A stretch of 31,629 nt of DNA from Micavibrio sp. UBA6139 (GTDB lineage: Bacteria > Pseudomonadota > Alphaproteobacteria > Micavibrionales > Micavibrionaceae). The first letter of the stretch is position 1. The number at the start of each line of letters is the position of its first letter. Made by a program: the position numbers and the translations under genes. The DNA is taken from assembly GCA_002423285.1 (NCBI GenBank), contig DIVF01000009.1:1-31629 (forward strand), given 5' to 3'. Shown here piece by piece: positions 1-7,819 of the stretch. Below the pieces are notes generated by a model. The model saw only the letters and a list, made by a program, of their open reading frames with translations, was not told the DNA's origin and made no database searches.

Positions 1-341
1 GGCATGGGGCCGTCAGCAGCAGAACAAACCAGAATTGCGCCGTCCATCTGCGCCGCACTGGTGATCATGTTCTTCACATAGTCAGCGTGGCCAGGGCAGT
101 CAACGTGGGCATAGTGACGGTTGGCTGTTTCGTATTCAACGTGGGATGTCGAAATTGTAATACCACGCGCTTTTTCTTCTGGCGCTTTATCAATCTGGTC
201 ATAGTTCATCGCAACCGCACCACCAGCTTTTGCCAGTGTGATTGTGATCGCTGCTGTCAGCGATGTCTTACCATGGTCAACGTGACCGATTGTCCCGATG
301 TTCAAGTGCGGCTTGTTCCGCTCAAACTTACCTTTTGCCAT
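1..341 (-). CDS. tuf: Elongation factor Tu (N-terminal part, cut by window edge)
   Basis: EF-Tu is the GTPase that brings aminoacyl-tRNA to the ribosome. The visible N-terminal 113 residues start MAKGKFERNKPHLNIGTIGH and continue with the P-loop GHVDHGKT, the switch I segment ending ARGITIS, the HVEYET segment and the G3 motif DCPGHADY, all diagnostic of EF-Tu. The gene reads leftward off the window, so its C-terminal GTPase part and domains II and III are not seen. The ATG at 341-339 is preceded by an AGGAGAG ribosome site (349-355 on the plus strand) and a good sigma70-like promoter (424-452). The family is certain; whether this is one of two tuf copies cannot be told here. Confidence 0.97.
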   Translation of the reverse strand, partial: MAKGKFERNKPHLNIGTIGHVDHGKTSLTAAITITLAKAGGAVAMNYDQIDKAPEEKARGITISTSHVEYETANRHYAHVDCPGHADYVKNMITSAAQMDGAILVCSAADGPM

Positions 342-423
342 TTTTACTCTCTCCTGAGTGCTTTTGGGAAATGTTGAAAATAGCGCGGCAATGCTTAAGC
401 AGCTCGCCTCCAGCGCGTGCCTG

Positions 424-452
424 TGTTTAGGAAAGTTAGGCTCCCCTGTCAA
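424..452 (-). promoter_or_regulatory. Sigma70-like promoter for tuf
   Basis: Read on the minus strand, a perfect TTGACA (447-452) is followed after 17 bases by TAAACA (424-429). It lies about 80 bases before the tuf ATG, leaving a leader with its own AGGAGAG ribosome site. The perfect -35 and ideal spacing make this one of the most convincing promoters in the window; the -10 is less canonical. Confidence 0.65.
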
Positions 453-517
453 CAGATTTTGCTGTGATTTCGCCCGGATTTTTTCATAAGGGCGATCCTG
501 CGGAAACTGCAATTCCC

Positions 518-1402
518 TTAAGGAATTTGCGCCTTTAACAGGACCAGCGCCGCCGCGCAGGCAACCACCCCGATCCCCGCCACAAGATTCCCCCGGCTTT
601 TAAGGCCCATCAGCGGATAAACCGCCATAATGATGATGGTGTCCAAGAACTTGATCGCCGGGATATAGGCCGGATTATCGACGTTATAATAGGCGTAAGT
701 GTTCAAAAGGATCATCCCCGCCGCCACGCAGCTAATCACCATCCCCCCGGCCATCGACCGTTTGGCCAGCAAGGCCCCCGCCGACACCGGACGCCGGATC
801 AGGAAAAACACCCACCACAGGGTCAGCATCATCAAGGCTTCGAAAAAGACATAGGCATAGGGTCCACGCCCAATATCGGCATAGCCCGTCACTGCCTTGG
901 CCAGCACAGGTCCGACCGTGGCCGCAAAAATCACGAACCAGATGACCCGAACTGCCCCGCGCGTCACCTCACAGCGCGTTAAATGCATGGCGCACCATGC
1001 CGAGGCGCATAAAACCACAAATATCAGCCCCGCAGGCACCGGATGGGCCAGATATTTGTCCAAAAGGGCCGGATTGACGACAAACCACAGCAAAAAGCTC
1101 AAAATAACCGCCATGGGTAGCAAGCGCGACACCATCCCCGCCCCGATTTTCGGGATAGCGCGGAAGAAAATCACATCACTGACCGCATACATCACCGCCC
1201 CCACCCCCAAGAGCAGGTAAAAGCGCGGATTTTCAGGAATGCCGTTTTCAAGGACAAAGGGCAGCATGACGAGGGCACAAGTGACCTTGATCCAAAAGGC
1301 CAGTACAAAGCCCTCAATCTTCAACCGTTCCTGCAGCAACATCATCAACGCCGATAACGACGCCGACGACAGCCCAAATACCGCCCATAACGGAAATTCC
1401 AT
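518..1402 (-). CDS. EamA/DMT-type membrane transporter
   Basis: Likely a drug/metabolite-transporter (DMT, EamA) superfamily permease of the inner membrane; substrate unknown. The 294-residue product is almost entirely hydrophobic, with about ten predicted membrane segments in two halves of about 150 residues, the usual size and build for EamA proteins. The second half ends with the typical pattern of a helix with PAYIPAIKFLDTI, a short loop and a last helix before the C-terminus. The chosen ATG (1402) has AGGGGAG six bases upstream, which favours it over an in-frame ATG 16 codons earlier. It stands alone on this strand between tuf and the divergent metal ATPase. Transport direction and substrate cannot be read from the sequence. 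Confidence 0.75.
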   Translation of the reverse strand: MEFPLWAVFGLSSASLSALMMLLQERLKIEGFVLAFWIKVTCALVMLPFVLENGIPENPRFYLLLGVGAVMYAVSDVIFFRAIPKIGAGMVSRLLPMAVILSFLLWFVVNPALLDKYLAHPVPAGLIFVVLCASAWCAMHLTRCEVTRGAVRVIWFVIFAATVGPVLAKAVTGYADIGRGPYAYVFFEALMMLTLWWVFFLIRRPVSAGALLAKRSMAGGMVISCVAAGMILLNTYAYYNVDNPAYIPAIKFLDTIIIMAVYPLMGLKSRGNLVAGIGVVACAAALVLLKAQIP

Positions 1403-1614
1403 GAAACGCTCCCCTGCTCGCATTCTGAACCAAAACAGAAGGGGGTCCAAGGGGGCGATTACCGCGCCGATTTATTATGCGTATCTGAAAGATGCATTGA
1501 GCAGGCAGACATTGATTTAAGACTAAGCAAGAGCCAAGTATATGGGTCATGGTCCGTGATAACGCCATAGAATCACTCAAGGACAAGCTCGTTTTGACAG
1601 GGTAATATAGCGGG

Positions 1615-3540
1615 ATGATAAATAGCGCGCACCAAGGCCCTGCCCGGACGACAGATGTTCCCCTTGTCCTGACAGGGCTGACAATTCTGGGAATGACGCT
1701 AGCGATTGCCGGTATATTGCTGGCGGAAAGCACTGCGACATGGCTCGTTTCTGTCGCCGGTATGTCGCTGGTTTATCTTGCCGGTGGTGTTCCCGCTGCT
1801 TGGCGCGCCCTGACCGCACTGTGGCAGAAACATATACTAGACATCGATCTGCTCATGGTTGTGGCTGCTATTGCAGCAGCAATTGTCGGCGCGCCTTTTG
1901 AAGGTGCCGTGCTTCTAACGCTCTACAACCTCTCCACAACGCTTGAGGAAAGAGCACTGGGGCGGGCGCGGCGCGCCATCGAAGCCTTAATGGCGCTTCG
2001 ACCGGAAACGGCGCTGCGCAAATCTGCCGACGGAACCTTCTCCGAAATCCCTGCCGCAGAACTTCAGGTTGGCGATGTTGTTGTCCTTCGCCCGGGTGCC
2101 CGTGTCCCAGCGGATGGGACGATCTTGAATGGTTACAGCACTATCGATGAAGCCAATATTACCGGCGAATCCATGCCGGTCAGCAAAGACCCCGGCGCGG
2201 CTGTTTTTGAGACCACCGTCAATCTCGATGGCGTACTTGAGGTGCGCGTGACCAAGGCCCTCACGGAAAGCACGGTTGCCCGGATGATTGATCTGGTCAC
2301 ACAGGCGCAAGCGGCAAAAGCCCCTTCCGAGCGTTTCAGCGCATGGTTCGGGCAACGTTATACCATTGCGGTCCTGGCCGGTGCGGCACTGGCCTTCATC
2401 GCTTTTTATGGGTTGGGTCATGACGCCAATCACGCGCTATACCGTTCTGCCACATTGCTGGTCGCGGCGAGTCCCTGCGCGATTGTGATCTCGGTTCCTG
2501 CTGCAATCCTGTCTGCGCTTTCAGCAGCAGCCCGGGGCGGTGTGCTGTTCAAGGGCGGTGCTGCTCTGGAAACGCTGGCAGCCGTTGATACATTCGCCTT
2601 CGATAAAACCGGGACGCTGACGACGGGTCGGGCTGCTGTTACAGGCGTGGTCGCACTGGATGGAAACGAGACACGCTTCTTGTCACTTCTCGCGGGGCTC
2701 GAAGATCAATCAGAACATCACAGCGCCGACGCGATAAGGCGCGAAGTTACGGCGCGCGGCATTGCCTTTGCCGCCGTTGAGGATGTCAGCAACCGCCCCA
2801 GCGCCGGTATCGTCGGCCGCCATACCGAAGGGCAGCTATGGGCTGGTAACCCACGTTTAGCGAGCGAAATGAACGCCTCTCTCGATCATCCAGCCCTCAA
2901 AAATCTTTCTGACAGTGCACAAACAATCATCTATCTAGGGCTCGGCACGCAGGTATTGGGAGCCGTCAGCATCGCCGACCAGTTGCGCGCGACCTCACGC
3001 CCGGCACTAGCCGCCCTGAAGAGCAGCGGCATCCGAAAAATCGTCATGATGACCGGCGACCGCCACCCGGTCGCGACGCGTATTGGCGAAGAGCTTGGCC
3101 TGCAACCAGAGGACATATACGCCGACATGCTGCCACAAGATAAAGTGCGCATGGTTGGCGATCTTGCGAACAAAGGCAAAGTCGCGTTCGTTGGCGATGG
3201 GGTTAATGATGCGGCCGCTCTTGCGCGCGCGGATGTCGGAATTGCGATGGGTGCTGCGGGATCGGATGTTGCACTTCAAGCGGCTGACGTCGCGCTTTTG
3301 TCTGAAGATATGGAGCGGTTGGCCGCCGCCCATCATCTGGCGCAGAGGACAGCATCAATCATTCGGCAAAATCTAACTTTCGCCATAGGCGCGATGGTCG
3401 TTCTGGTCATTGGGGGGCTGTTTTTTAACCTCCCGCTGCCACTCACCGTTATCGGACATGAAGGCGGCACCGTACTCGTGATACTCAATGGATTGCGCCT
3501 GCTGGCATCGCCGCTACGCACGACAACCTCGCCAGCATAG
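1615..3540 (+). CDS. P1B-4-type heavy-metal-transporting ATPase (CoaT/CzcP/CtpD-like)
   Basis: A 641-residue P-type ATPase that probably exports Co2+, Zn2+, Fe2+ or a similar divalent metal across the inner membrane. Visible in order: actuator TGES (184-187), transmembrane SPC (286-288), phosphorylation site DKTGT (330-334), MTGD (479-482), GDGVND (527-532) and HEGGT (615-619) in the last membrane segment. SPC in the sixth helix together with HEGG(T/S) in the last is the known signature of subgroup P1B-4, as opposed to CPC in copper pumps. As in many P1B-4 members there is no N-terminal metal-binding domain. The nucleotide-binding HP dipeptide, usually SEHP, reads SEHH (366-369). The start ATG has only a weak GCGGG upstream, but the next in-frame ATG falls inside the first helix. 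No metalloregulator gene is adjacent. Confidence 0.93.
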   Translation: MINSAHQGPARTTDVPLVLTGLTILGMTLAIAGILLAESTATWLVSVAGMSLVYLAGGVPAAWRALTALWQKHILDIDLLMVVAAIAAAIVGAPFEGAVLLTLYNLSTTLEERALGRARRAIEALMALRPETALRKSADGTFSEIPAAELQVGDVVVLRPGARVPADGTILNGYSTIDEANITGESMPVSKDPGAAVFETTVNLDGVLEVRVTKALTESTVARMIDLVTQAQAAKAPSERFSAWFGQRYTIAVLAGAALAFIAFYGLGHDANHALYRSATLLVAASPCAIVISVPAAILSALSAAARGGVLFKGGAALETLAAVDTFAFDKTGTLTTGRAAVTGVVALDGNETRFLSLLAGLEDQSEHHSADAIRREVTARGIAFAAVEDVSNRPSAGIVGRHTEGQLWAGNPRLASEMNASLDHPALKNLSDSAQTIIYLGLGTQVLGAVSIADQLRATSRPALAALKSSGIRKIVMMTGDRHPVATRIGEELGLQPEDIYADMLPQDKVRMVGDLANKGKVAFVGDGVNDAAALARADVGIAMGAAGSDVALQAADVALLSEDMERLAAAHHLAQRTASIIRQNLTFAIGAMVVLVIGGLFFNLPLPLTVIGHEGGTVLVILNGLRLLASPLRTTTSPA

Positions 3541-3603
3541 CAAAGGCGATGCGCCGGTGATTCTTTGACCGGCAAAACAAGCTTTGAAAGACTTCAGGGA
3601 AAC

Positions 3604-3626
3604 CCCGGAACTCCGGGCGTTTTAAA
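3604..3626 (+). terminator. Possible terminator after the metal ATPase
   Basis: CCCGG (3604-3608) and CCGGG (3613-3617) can pair around an AACT loop, followed by GCGTTTTAAA. The stem is only five base pairs and the U-run is short, so this is a weak candidate. It also lies just downstream of tRNA-Gly on the opposite strand and could serve either transcript. Confidence 0.4.
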
Positions 3627-3632
3627 GATAAA

Positions 3633-3706
3633 TGGAGCGGGTGAAGGGAATCGAACCCTCATAGCCAGCTTGGAAGGCTGGAGCTTTACCACTAAGCTAC
3701 ACCCGC
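3633..3706 (-). tRNA. tRNA-Gly (anticodon TCC)
   Basis: The minus strand reads GCGGGTG at the 5' end, pairing with CACCCGC before the discriminator and an encoded CCA. The D-arm is present. The anticodon stem CCAGC/GCTGG encloses the loop CTTCCAA with anticodon TCC (reads GGA and, by wobble, GGG). The T-arm contains GGTTCGATTCC. All four arms fold, length is 74 bases including CCA, and there is no intron. The gene is single, not in a tRNA cluster. Confidence 0.96.
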
Positions 3707-3772
3707 GTCGCGGTGCGAGGCCCAATCTGTAGATTATGCCGCCCTAAAAATCAAACGGAAAGCGGGCAAAAG

Positions 3773-3802
3773 TTAACAGAATCCTTAAACAATCACTGTA
3801 TT
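3773..3802 (+). promoter_or_regulatory. Possible promoter before the RTX-motif protein
   Basis: TTAACA (3773-3778) and TGTATT (3797-3802) are 18 bases apart, ending 24 bases before the GTG start of the next gene. Both boxes are imperfect, so this is only a candidate. Confidence 0.3.
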
Positions 3803-3826
3803 CTGTGCTGGAGATCACACAGGTGA

Positions 3827-4630
3827 GTGGCTGTTTTTATGGATCAGGACGAAAAGCCGTTAAAAGCCCAAGGCAAGGCCGGGCAGACCATCGCCCCAAA
3901 CCCGGTTATGTCCGGGGCGGGCGTGGCGTGGAATAACGGTGTCGCCACGCAAGTCGGCAGCAATGAAGCCGACAAATTCATCGGCAGCGCGCAGGATGAT
4001 GTTTTCCTGACCAATGGCACGACCGCCAATGGCGATGCCGCCAGCCCCGAACGCAGCACCGAAACCATTGAAGGGCGCGCCGGCCATGATACGGCTGTGC
4101 TGCCGGGGTTCCGCGAAGATTACCGCGCCGTCCTACCCCACCCCACCGAATATCCCAGCGCCACCGCACCCGCATGGGAAAAGAACGATACGCTGTACGG
4201 TAAAGTCATCGCCCTTGAAAATATCCAGACCGGCGGGCGCGTGTTGTTGCGCGATGTCGAAACAGTCGTCTTTGATAACGGCAATACCGTGAATGGACAC
4301 AAGCAAGCCGCGCAAGGCCTGCCCGCCAAGATTGAAGCCGGAGAGGTCAACGCCGTTGCCACGCAGGAATTAGTATTGCAGGCGCAAGCCGATCTATCCC
4401 CCGTCGAACGGCGCGGGGCGCAGATCGCCGCAACCCGCGAATGCGCGCAGGCGGTTGCCGCCGATTACAAGCTGGGCATGGGGGTCGAAGCCATGACCGC
4501 CATGGCCGAAGACGCGGTTCAAAAACTGGATCAGGGCGGAATCAAGGTCGAAGACCGCAAACCCGCCGAGCCCGATGCCCCGACCGCCGCCGTGACCCAG
4601 CGTATTCTGGCGCCCGGCATAGCCCCATAA
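3827..4630 (+). CDS. Unassigned protein with a motif that accompanies RTX calcium-binding modules
   Basis: Function unknown. The 267-residue product is hydrophilic, with no signal peptide or membrane segment. Residues about 49-152 follow a layout seen in hemolysin-type calcium-binding proteins: DKFIGSAQDDVFL, then IEGRAGHDTAVLPGFREDYR (81-100), then after a variable insert GRVLLRDVETVVFDNG (137-152). This resembles the family pattern of nonapeptide start, GxDT..Y.G.R.DY, and D.L.VE...F.DG. Only degenerate nonapeptides are present, and the C-terminal 110 residues are Ala/Gln/Glu-rich and probably helical. The start may be GTG 3827, with AGGTGA directly before it, or ATG 3839. The motif similarity is what I see; secretion or calcium binding is inference. 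Confidence 0.6.
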   Translation: MAVFMDQDEKPLKAQGKAGQTIAPNPVMSGAGVAWNNGVATQVGSNEADKFIGSAQDDVFLTNGTTANGDAASPERSTETIEGRAGHDTAVLPGFREDYRAVLPHPTEYPSATAPAWEKNDTLYGKVIALENIQTGGRVLLRDVETVVFDNGNTVNGHKQAAQGLPAKIEAGEVNAVATQELVLQAQADLSPVERRGAQIAATRECAQAVAADYKLGMGVEAMTAMAEDAVQKLDQGGIKVEDRKPAEPDAPTAAVTQRILAPGIAP

Positions 4631-4651
4631 GAAGCCAAGTTGATAGGGGTT

Positions 4652-4672
4652 GAAGGGGGGAATCCCCCCTTC
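4652..4672. repeat. Perfect palindrome, copy 1 (possible terminator)
   Basis: GAAGGGGGG (4652-4660), loop AAT and CCCCCCTTC (4664-4672) form a nine-pair hairpin 22 bases after the stop codon of the RTX-motif gene. The same 21 bases recur exactly at 17713-17733 after polA. A diverged relative lies at 6943-6977. There is no U-run after it, so it is either a factor-dependent or atypical terminator or a small dispersed palindromic element. Confidence 0.7.
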
Positions 4673-4705
4673 ACACTACCCCACCCCTTTATCCCCTACC
4701 CTTAT

Positions 4706-4735
4706 TTGACAGTTTTCAGCCCCCCGTGCTAAAAA
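4706..4735 (+). promoter_or_regulatory. Sigma70-like promoter for the prolyl oligopeptidase
   Basis: A perfect TTGACA (4706-4711) is followed after 18 bases by TAAAAA (4730-4735), 40 bases before the ATG of the peptidase gene and after the palindrome that ends the previous gene. Position and -35 quality support it; the -10 is imperfect. Confidence 0.55.
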
Positions 4736-4775
4736 ATTCCCATAATTAAAAAGATATTGGGACGGGGATTTCAGC

Positions 4776-6920
4776 ATGACACGCGCAAAACGCTATGGTT
4801 TGACGGCAGCCTTTAACAAGGTTGCGCCACCCCCGCTGGCCCCGCGCGATAATACGATTGATGTCTATCACGGCGTTAAAGTCGCCGATCCGTTCCGCCC
4901 CTTGGAAAATCTGGACGCGCCGGAAACAGCCGCATGGGTGCAAAAACAAAATGAACGGTTCCAACGCTTCATCGAAAACGCCCCGGCTTTGACCAACACG
5001 CGATCCTTTCTGGAACGCGCCATGAATTATTCCAAGGAGAGCATGCCGGGCCGTTATGGCGAGCACATTTTCAGCTATGCCAAGGAAGGTCTAGCCGCGC
5101 AATATGATTACTACGTTCAGGATAACAAGGACGCGCCCAAGCGCCTGTTCATTGATGCCAATAACATGTCATCGGACGGCACCGTATCGCTGCGCGGAAC
5201 ATTTCCCAATCATGATGGGTCGCTGGTGGCTTACAGCACAGCAGAGGCCGGGGCGAATACATTCACACTGCGCATCCGCGATGTTGCCACGGGCCAGGAT
5301 TTGCCCGATGTGATGACAAACCTGCCCAGTGAAAGTGTCACATGGGATCGAAAAAGCTCAACCGGCTTCACCTATTACGTCCAAGCCGATGATGGTAAGC
5401 GCCGTTATGTGTGTATGCACCATACGTTGGGGACCGCGCAGGCCGGTGATGATATTGCCTTTGAACTGCCGGAAGAGGATTCCTATGGCGGGACCTTCCG
5501 CGTCTCGAACAGCAATGATATGTGGGCATCCGGCGGGATCGGCACATTGGGGCAAAATGGCCTGTGGCGCCGGGTTGAGGGCGAAGCAGACTTTAAAATC
5601 CTCTTTGACCACAGTGTTGCGACCTATAGCCCCGTCGCCATTGTTGAGAAAAAATTATATATGGTGACGACCTTTAAGGCCCCGCTGGGTAAGCTGGTGG
5701 CGGTTGATCTGGATAAGCATCAACCAGAACACTGGACCACCATCATCCCCGAACACAAAACCAACCCGCTACACTGGGTGATGAAACACAAGGATGTTTT
5801 GCTGGTCGAACACGGTGTAGACACCGCCGATCAGGTGGCTGTTTATGATTTATCCGGCAAACATTTGCACGATGCCCCAAGCCCGATTCAAAGCACCATA
5901 CAATTCGCGCGGGTGCATAAAGATGATGATGTCTTGCTGATGACCATCGCCAATTTCCAGCAGCCGGGTGCGCTTTATACCTATGATTTCAAAAATAACC
6001 TGTTGAATCTTGTGAAACCAACCGTCGCACCGGAACCATTGGACGATTGCGTGGTCGAACGCCTCTACGCAACATCCAAGGACGGCACGCAGGTGCCCAT
6101 GACCGTCATCCGCCATCCGGATACGCGGCTGGATGGATCAGCGGCTGTGAAGCTTTACGGCTATGGCGGGTTTAATGTCCCCCTGCCCCCTGAATATAGC
6201 AATGGCATTGCCCAATGGGTGCGGGCCGGGGGCATTTATGTTCAGGCTAATCTGCGCGGCGGCGGGGAATATGGGTCGGAATGGTATGATCAGGGCCGTC
6301 TACATAATAAGCAAAACGTCTTTGATGATTTTGCGGCCTGTGCCGAAAAACTGATTGCCGATCATTACACCTCTCCGCGCCGTCTGGTGATTTCCGGGGG
6401 CAGCAATGGCGGCCTGTTAACACTGGCTACTATGTTGCAACGTCCGGAACTATTCGGGGCCGTGATTTCTGACGTTCCTGTCACCGATATGTACCGTTTC
6501 GACCGTCACACAAACGGGGCCGCATGGCGTTCCGATTACGGCAACAGCAATGATAACCGCGCGGATTTTGAAACGGCCAGCCGGTATTCACCGCTGCATA
6601 ATGTGAAACGCAAAATCTATCCGCCGGTCCTGCTGAACACCGGCGATCATGACACCATTGTTGTGCCGTCCCACGCCTATAAATTCGTGGCCACCATGCA
6701 GGCCAAGGCGCATCCGGATTCTGTATGCCTGCTGCGCGTTGATACCCGCACCGGGCACGGCCAAGGCAAGCCGACAGACAAAGTCATTCAGGAAATGGCC
6801 GACACCCAAGCCTTCATTGAACGCTCCATCGGGCCGATCAATCAGGATACTTATCGCGCAGAACATTATCTGCGCCAGACGATTGAGAAGAAAAATAAGA
6901 CCCGTAAAGGGCCGCAGTAA
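4776..6920 (+). CDS. Prolyl oligopeptidase family serine peptidase (S9A)
   Basis: A 714-residue peptidase of family S9A, expected to cleave short peptides on the carboxyl side of proline. The N-terminal seven-bladed propeller region starts with the family segment YHGVKVADPFRPLEN (31-45). The C-terminal alpha/beta-hydrolase domain carries GGSNGG with Ser543, Asp626 in GDHDTIVVP and His661 in GHGQGKP, plus AWRSDYGN, which matches the substrate-pocket tryptophan of pig POP. The arginine two residues after the catalytic Asp in pig POP (DDRVVP) is isoleucine here (I628). No signal peptide is visible, so it is probably cytoplasmic. GGGGAT precedes the ATG and the promoter at 4706 suggests its own transcript. 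Length matches the family (about 700). Confidence 0.93.
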   Translation: MTRAKRYGLTAAFNKVAPPPLAPRDNTIDVYHGVKVADPFRPLENLDAPETAAWVQKQNERFQRFIENAPALTNTRSFLERAMNYSKESMPGRYGEHIFSYAKEGLAAQYDYYVQDNKDAPKRLFIDANNMSSDGTVSLRGTFPNHDGSLVAYSTAEAGANTFTLRIRDVATGQDLPDVMTNLPSESVTWDRKSSTGFTYYVQADDGKRRYVCMHHTLGTAQAGDDIAFELPEEDSYGGTFRVSNSNDMWASGGIGTLGQNGLWRRVEGEADFKILFDHSVATYSPVAIVEKKLYMVTTFKAPLGKLVAVDLDKHQPEHWTTIIPEHKTNPLHWVMKHKDVLLVEHGVDTADQVAVYDLSGKHLHDAPSPIQSTIQFARVHKDDDVLLMTIANFQQPGALYTYDFKNNLLNLVKPTVAPEPLDDCVVERLYATSKDGTQVPMTVIRHPDTRLDGSAAVKLYGYGGFNVPLPPEYSNGIAQWVRAGGIYVQANLRGGGEYGSEWYDQGRLHNKQNVFDDFAACAEKLIADHYTSPRRLVISGGSNGGLLTLATMLQRPELFGAVISDVPVTDMYRFDRHTNGAAWRSDYGNSNDNRADFETASRYSPLHNVKRKIYPPVLLNTGDHDTIVVPSHAYKFVATMQAKAHPDSVCLLRVDTRTGHGQGKPTDKVIQEMADTQAFIERSIGPINQDTYRAEHYLRQTIEKKNKTRKGPQ

Positions 6921-6942
6921 GAGAAAAAACAAGGGATCGTTT

Positions 6943-6977
6943 GAAGGGAGGCCATTAAAATAATGCGCCCCCCCTTC
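6943..6977. terminator. Bidirectional terminator-like hairpin between convergent genes (diverged palindrome copy 3)
   Basis: GAAGGGAGG (6943-6951) pairs with the C-rich arm ending CCCCTTC (6977), and the interior CATTA/TAATG (around AAA) extends the hairpin. On the plus strand it is followed by CTCTTTTTTTCTT, giving a usable U-run for the peptidase transcript. It lies between the convergent peptidase and SAM-hydrolase-like genes. The outer arms resemble the perfect palindromes at 4652 and 17713 with a longer loop inserted. Confidence 0.65.
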
Positions 6978-6997
6978 ACCCCCATTCTCTTTTTTTC

Positions 6998-7819
6998 TTA
7001 ATCGCGCCAGCTGACCTTGATACCGCCGGGCGGGGTGCCGAAGCTTTTGGCGGCATTGCCGCCGCGTTTGATCACTTCGGAAAACTCCATGCGCTCACCG
7101 TTTGGCAAGGCCCAGCCGGAGCTGCCCTTGGCGAAGCAATATTCACCGTCCGCCACATCGAAAATCCCGGTGCCAACGATGGCAACCTGTTCGCGGCCAT
7201 TGATCTCAACCGTGACGCGCTGGCCCTTCAGCGAGGCCAGCGTTTCTGGTTTCACAGATGTTTTCAAATTGCCGTAGCCATCGGTGTAAACAACCGCATT
7301 TTCCGGGAAAACATCCGGAACCGTGTGCGTGTAATCTTCGGCCAGAACAGCCGAGTCACCACGCGCCACAGCGCCCATGGCGATTGGGAAAATATCCCGG
7401 GAGCGGAATTGAGATCCGGCATTGGAGACATCCAAACGGCGGATTTCAGTGGCGAAGGGTTTAATCAGGCTCAAAGAATAACCGCTATTCACAGCAACAA
7501 TCTGCACACCATTAGTGAGTTTGGCATAGACCAGACCTTCACCTTCGTTATTGGTGCGGGCATCGATCTTATCTTTGCGGGGCGCGGTGTTGACGTAGAA
7601 TAAATGCTTATCGCCCAGCGGGCTGTTAATCGCCAGCTGCGCCAGAACAAATCCTGTGGCAACCGTATCAAAAGCCGGAACCGAGGTCAGGCGGGTTTGG
7701 AATGTGGCATCGGAAATGCCGTCCAATTGCGCGTCCAGACGATCGGACACTTCCGAAAACGCCATATCACCCAGATCGCCGTAATCGCCGATCACCCGAA
7801 CATAGAAACGTTTTGTCAT
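6998..7819 (-). CDS. SAM hydrolase/halogenase-superfamily protein (DUF62)
   Basis: A 273-residue member of the DUF62 family; typical members hydrolyse S-adenosylmethionine to adenosine and methionine with hydroxide. Matching segments are the N-terminal GDYGDLGDM (11-19), VAVNSGYSLSLI (108-119), QFRSRDIFPIAMGAVARGD (137-155) and YTDGYGNLKTS (178-188), where the family has the D-x-FGN-x-x-TN segment of the C-terminal barrel. The family FHGRD signature reads FRSRD here, losing the histidine thought to be catalytic, so activity may differ. It is the last gene of a five-gene operon: its ATG shares an ATGA overlap with the deacetylase stop, and AAGGGGAT lies eight bases upstream. Fold assignment is firm; reaction is uncertain. 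Confidence 0.8.
   Translation of the reverse strand: MTKRFYVRVIGDYGDLGDMAFSEVSDRLDAQLDGISDATFQTRLTSVPAFDTVATGFVLAQLAINSPLGDKHLFYVNTAPRKDKIDARTNNEGEGLVYAKLTNGVQIVAVNSGYSLSLIKPFATEIRRLDVSNAGSQFRSRDIFPIAMGAVARGDSAVLAEDYTHTVPDVFPENAVVYTDGYGNLKTSVKPETLASLKGQRVTVEINGREQVAIVGTGIFDVADGEYCFAKGSSGWALPNGERMEFSEVIKRGGNAAKSFGTPPGGIKVSWRD

Noticed and set aside
511..527. AATTCC/GGAATT inverted repeat at the end of the EamA-type gene.
   Set aside because: It overlaps the stop codon, has a weak stem and no U-run in the direction of transcription, so it is not a credible terminator.
1594..1609. TTGACA close to TAATATA just before the P1B ATPase gene, promoter-like.
   Set aside because: The two boxes are only three bases apart. 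Used as a -35, TTGACA would start transcription after the ATG, and no later start gives a complete first helix.
3541..3706. tRNA-Gly beside the metal ATPase as the attachment site of an integrated island.
   Set aside because: No integrase, no direct repeat of the tRNA 3' end, and no other island gene was seen.
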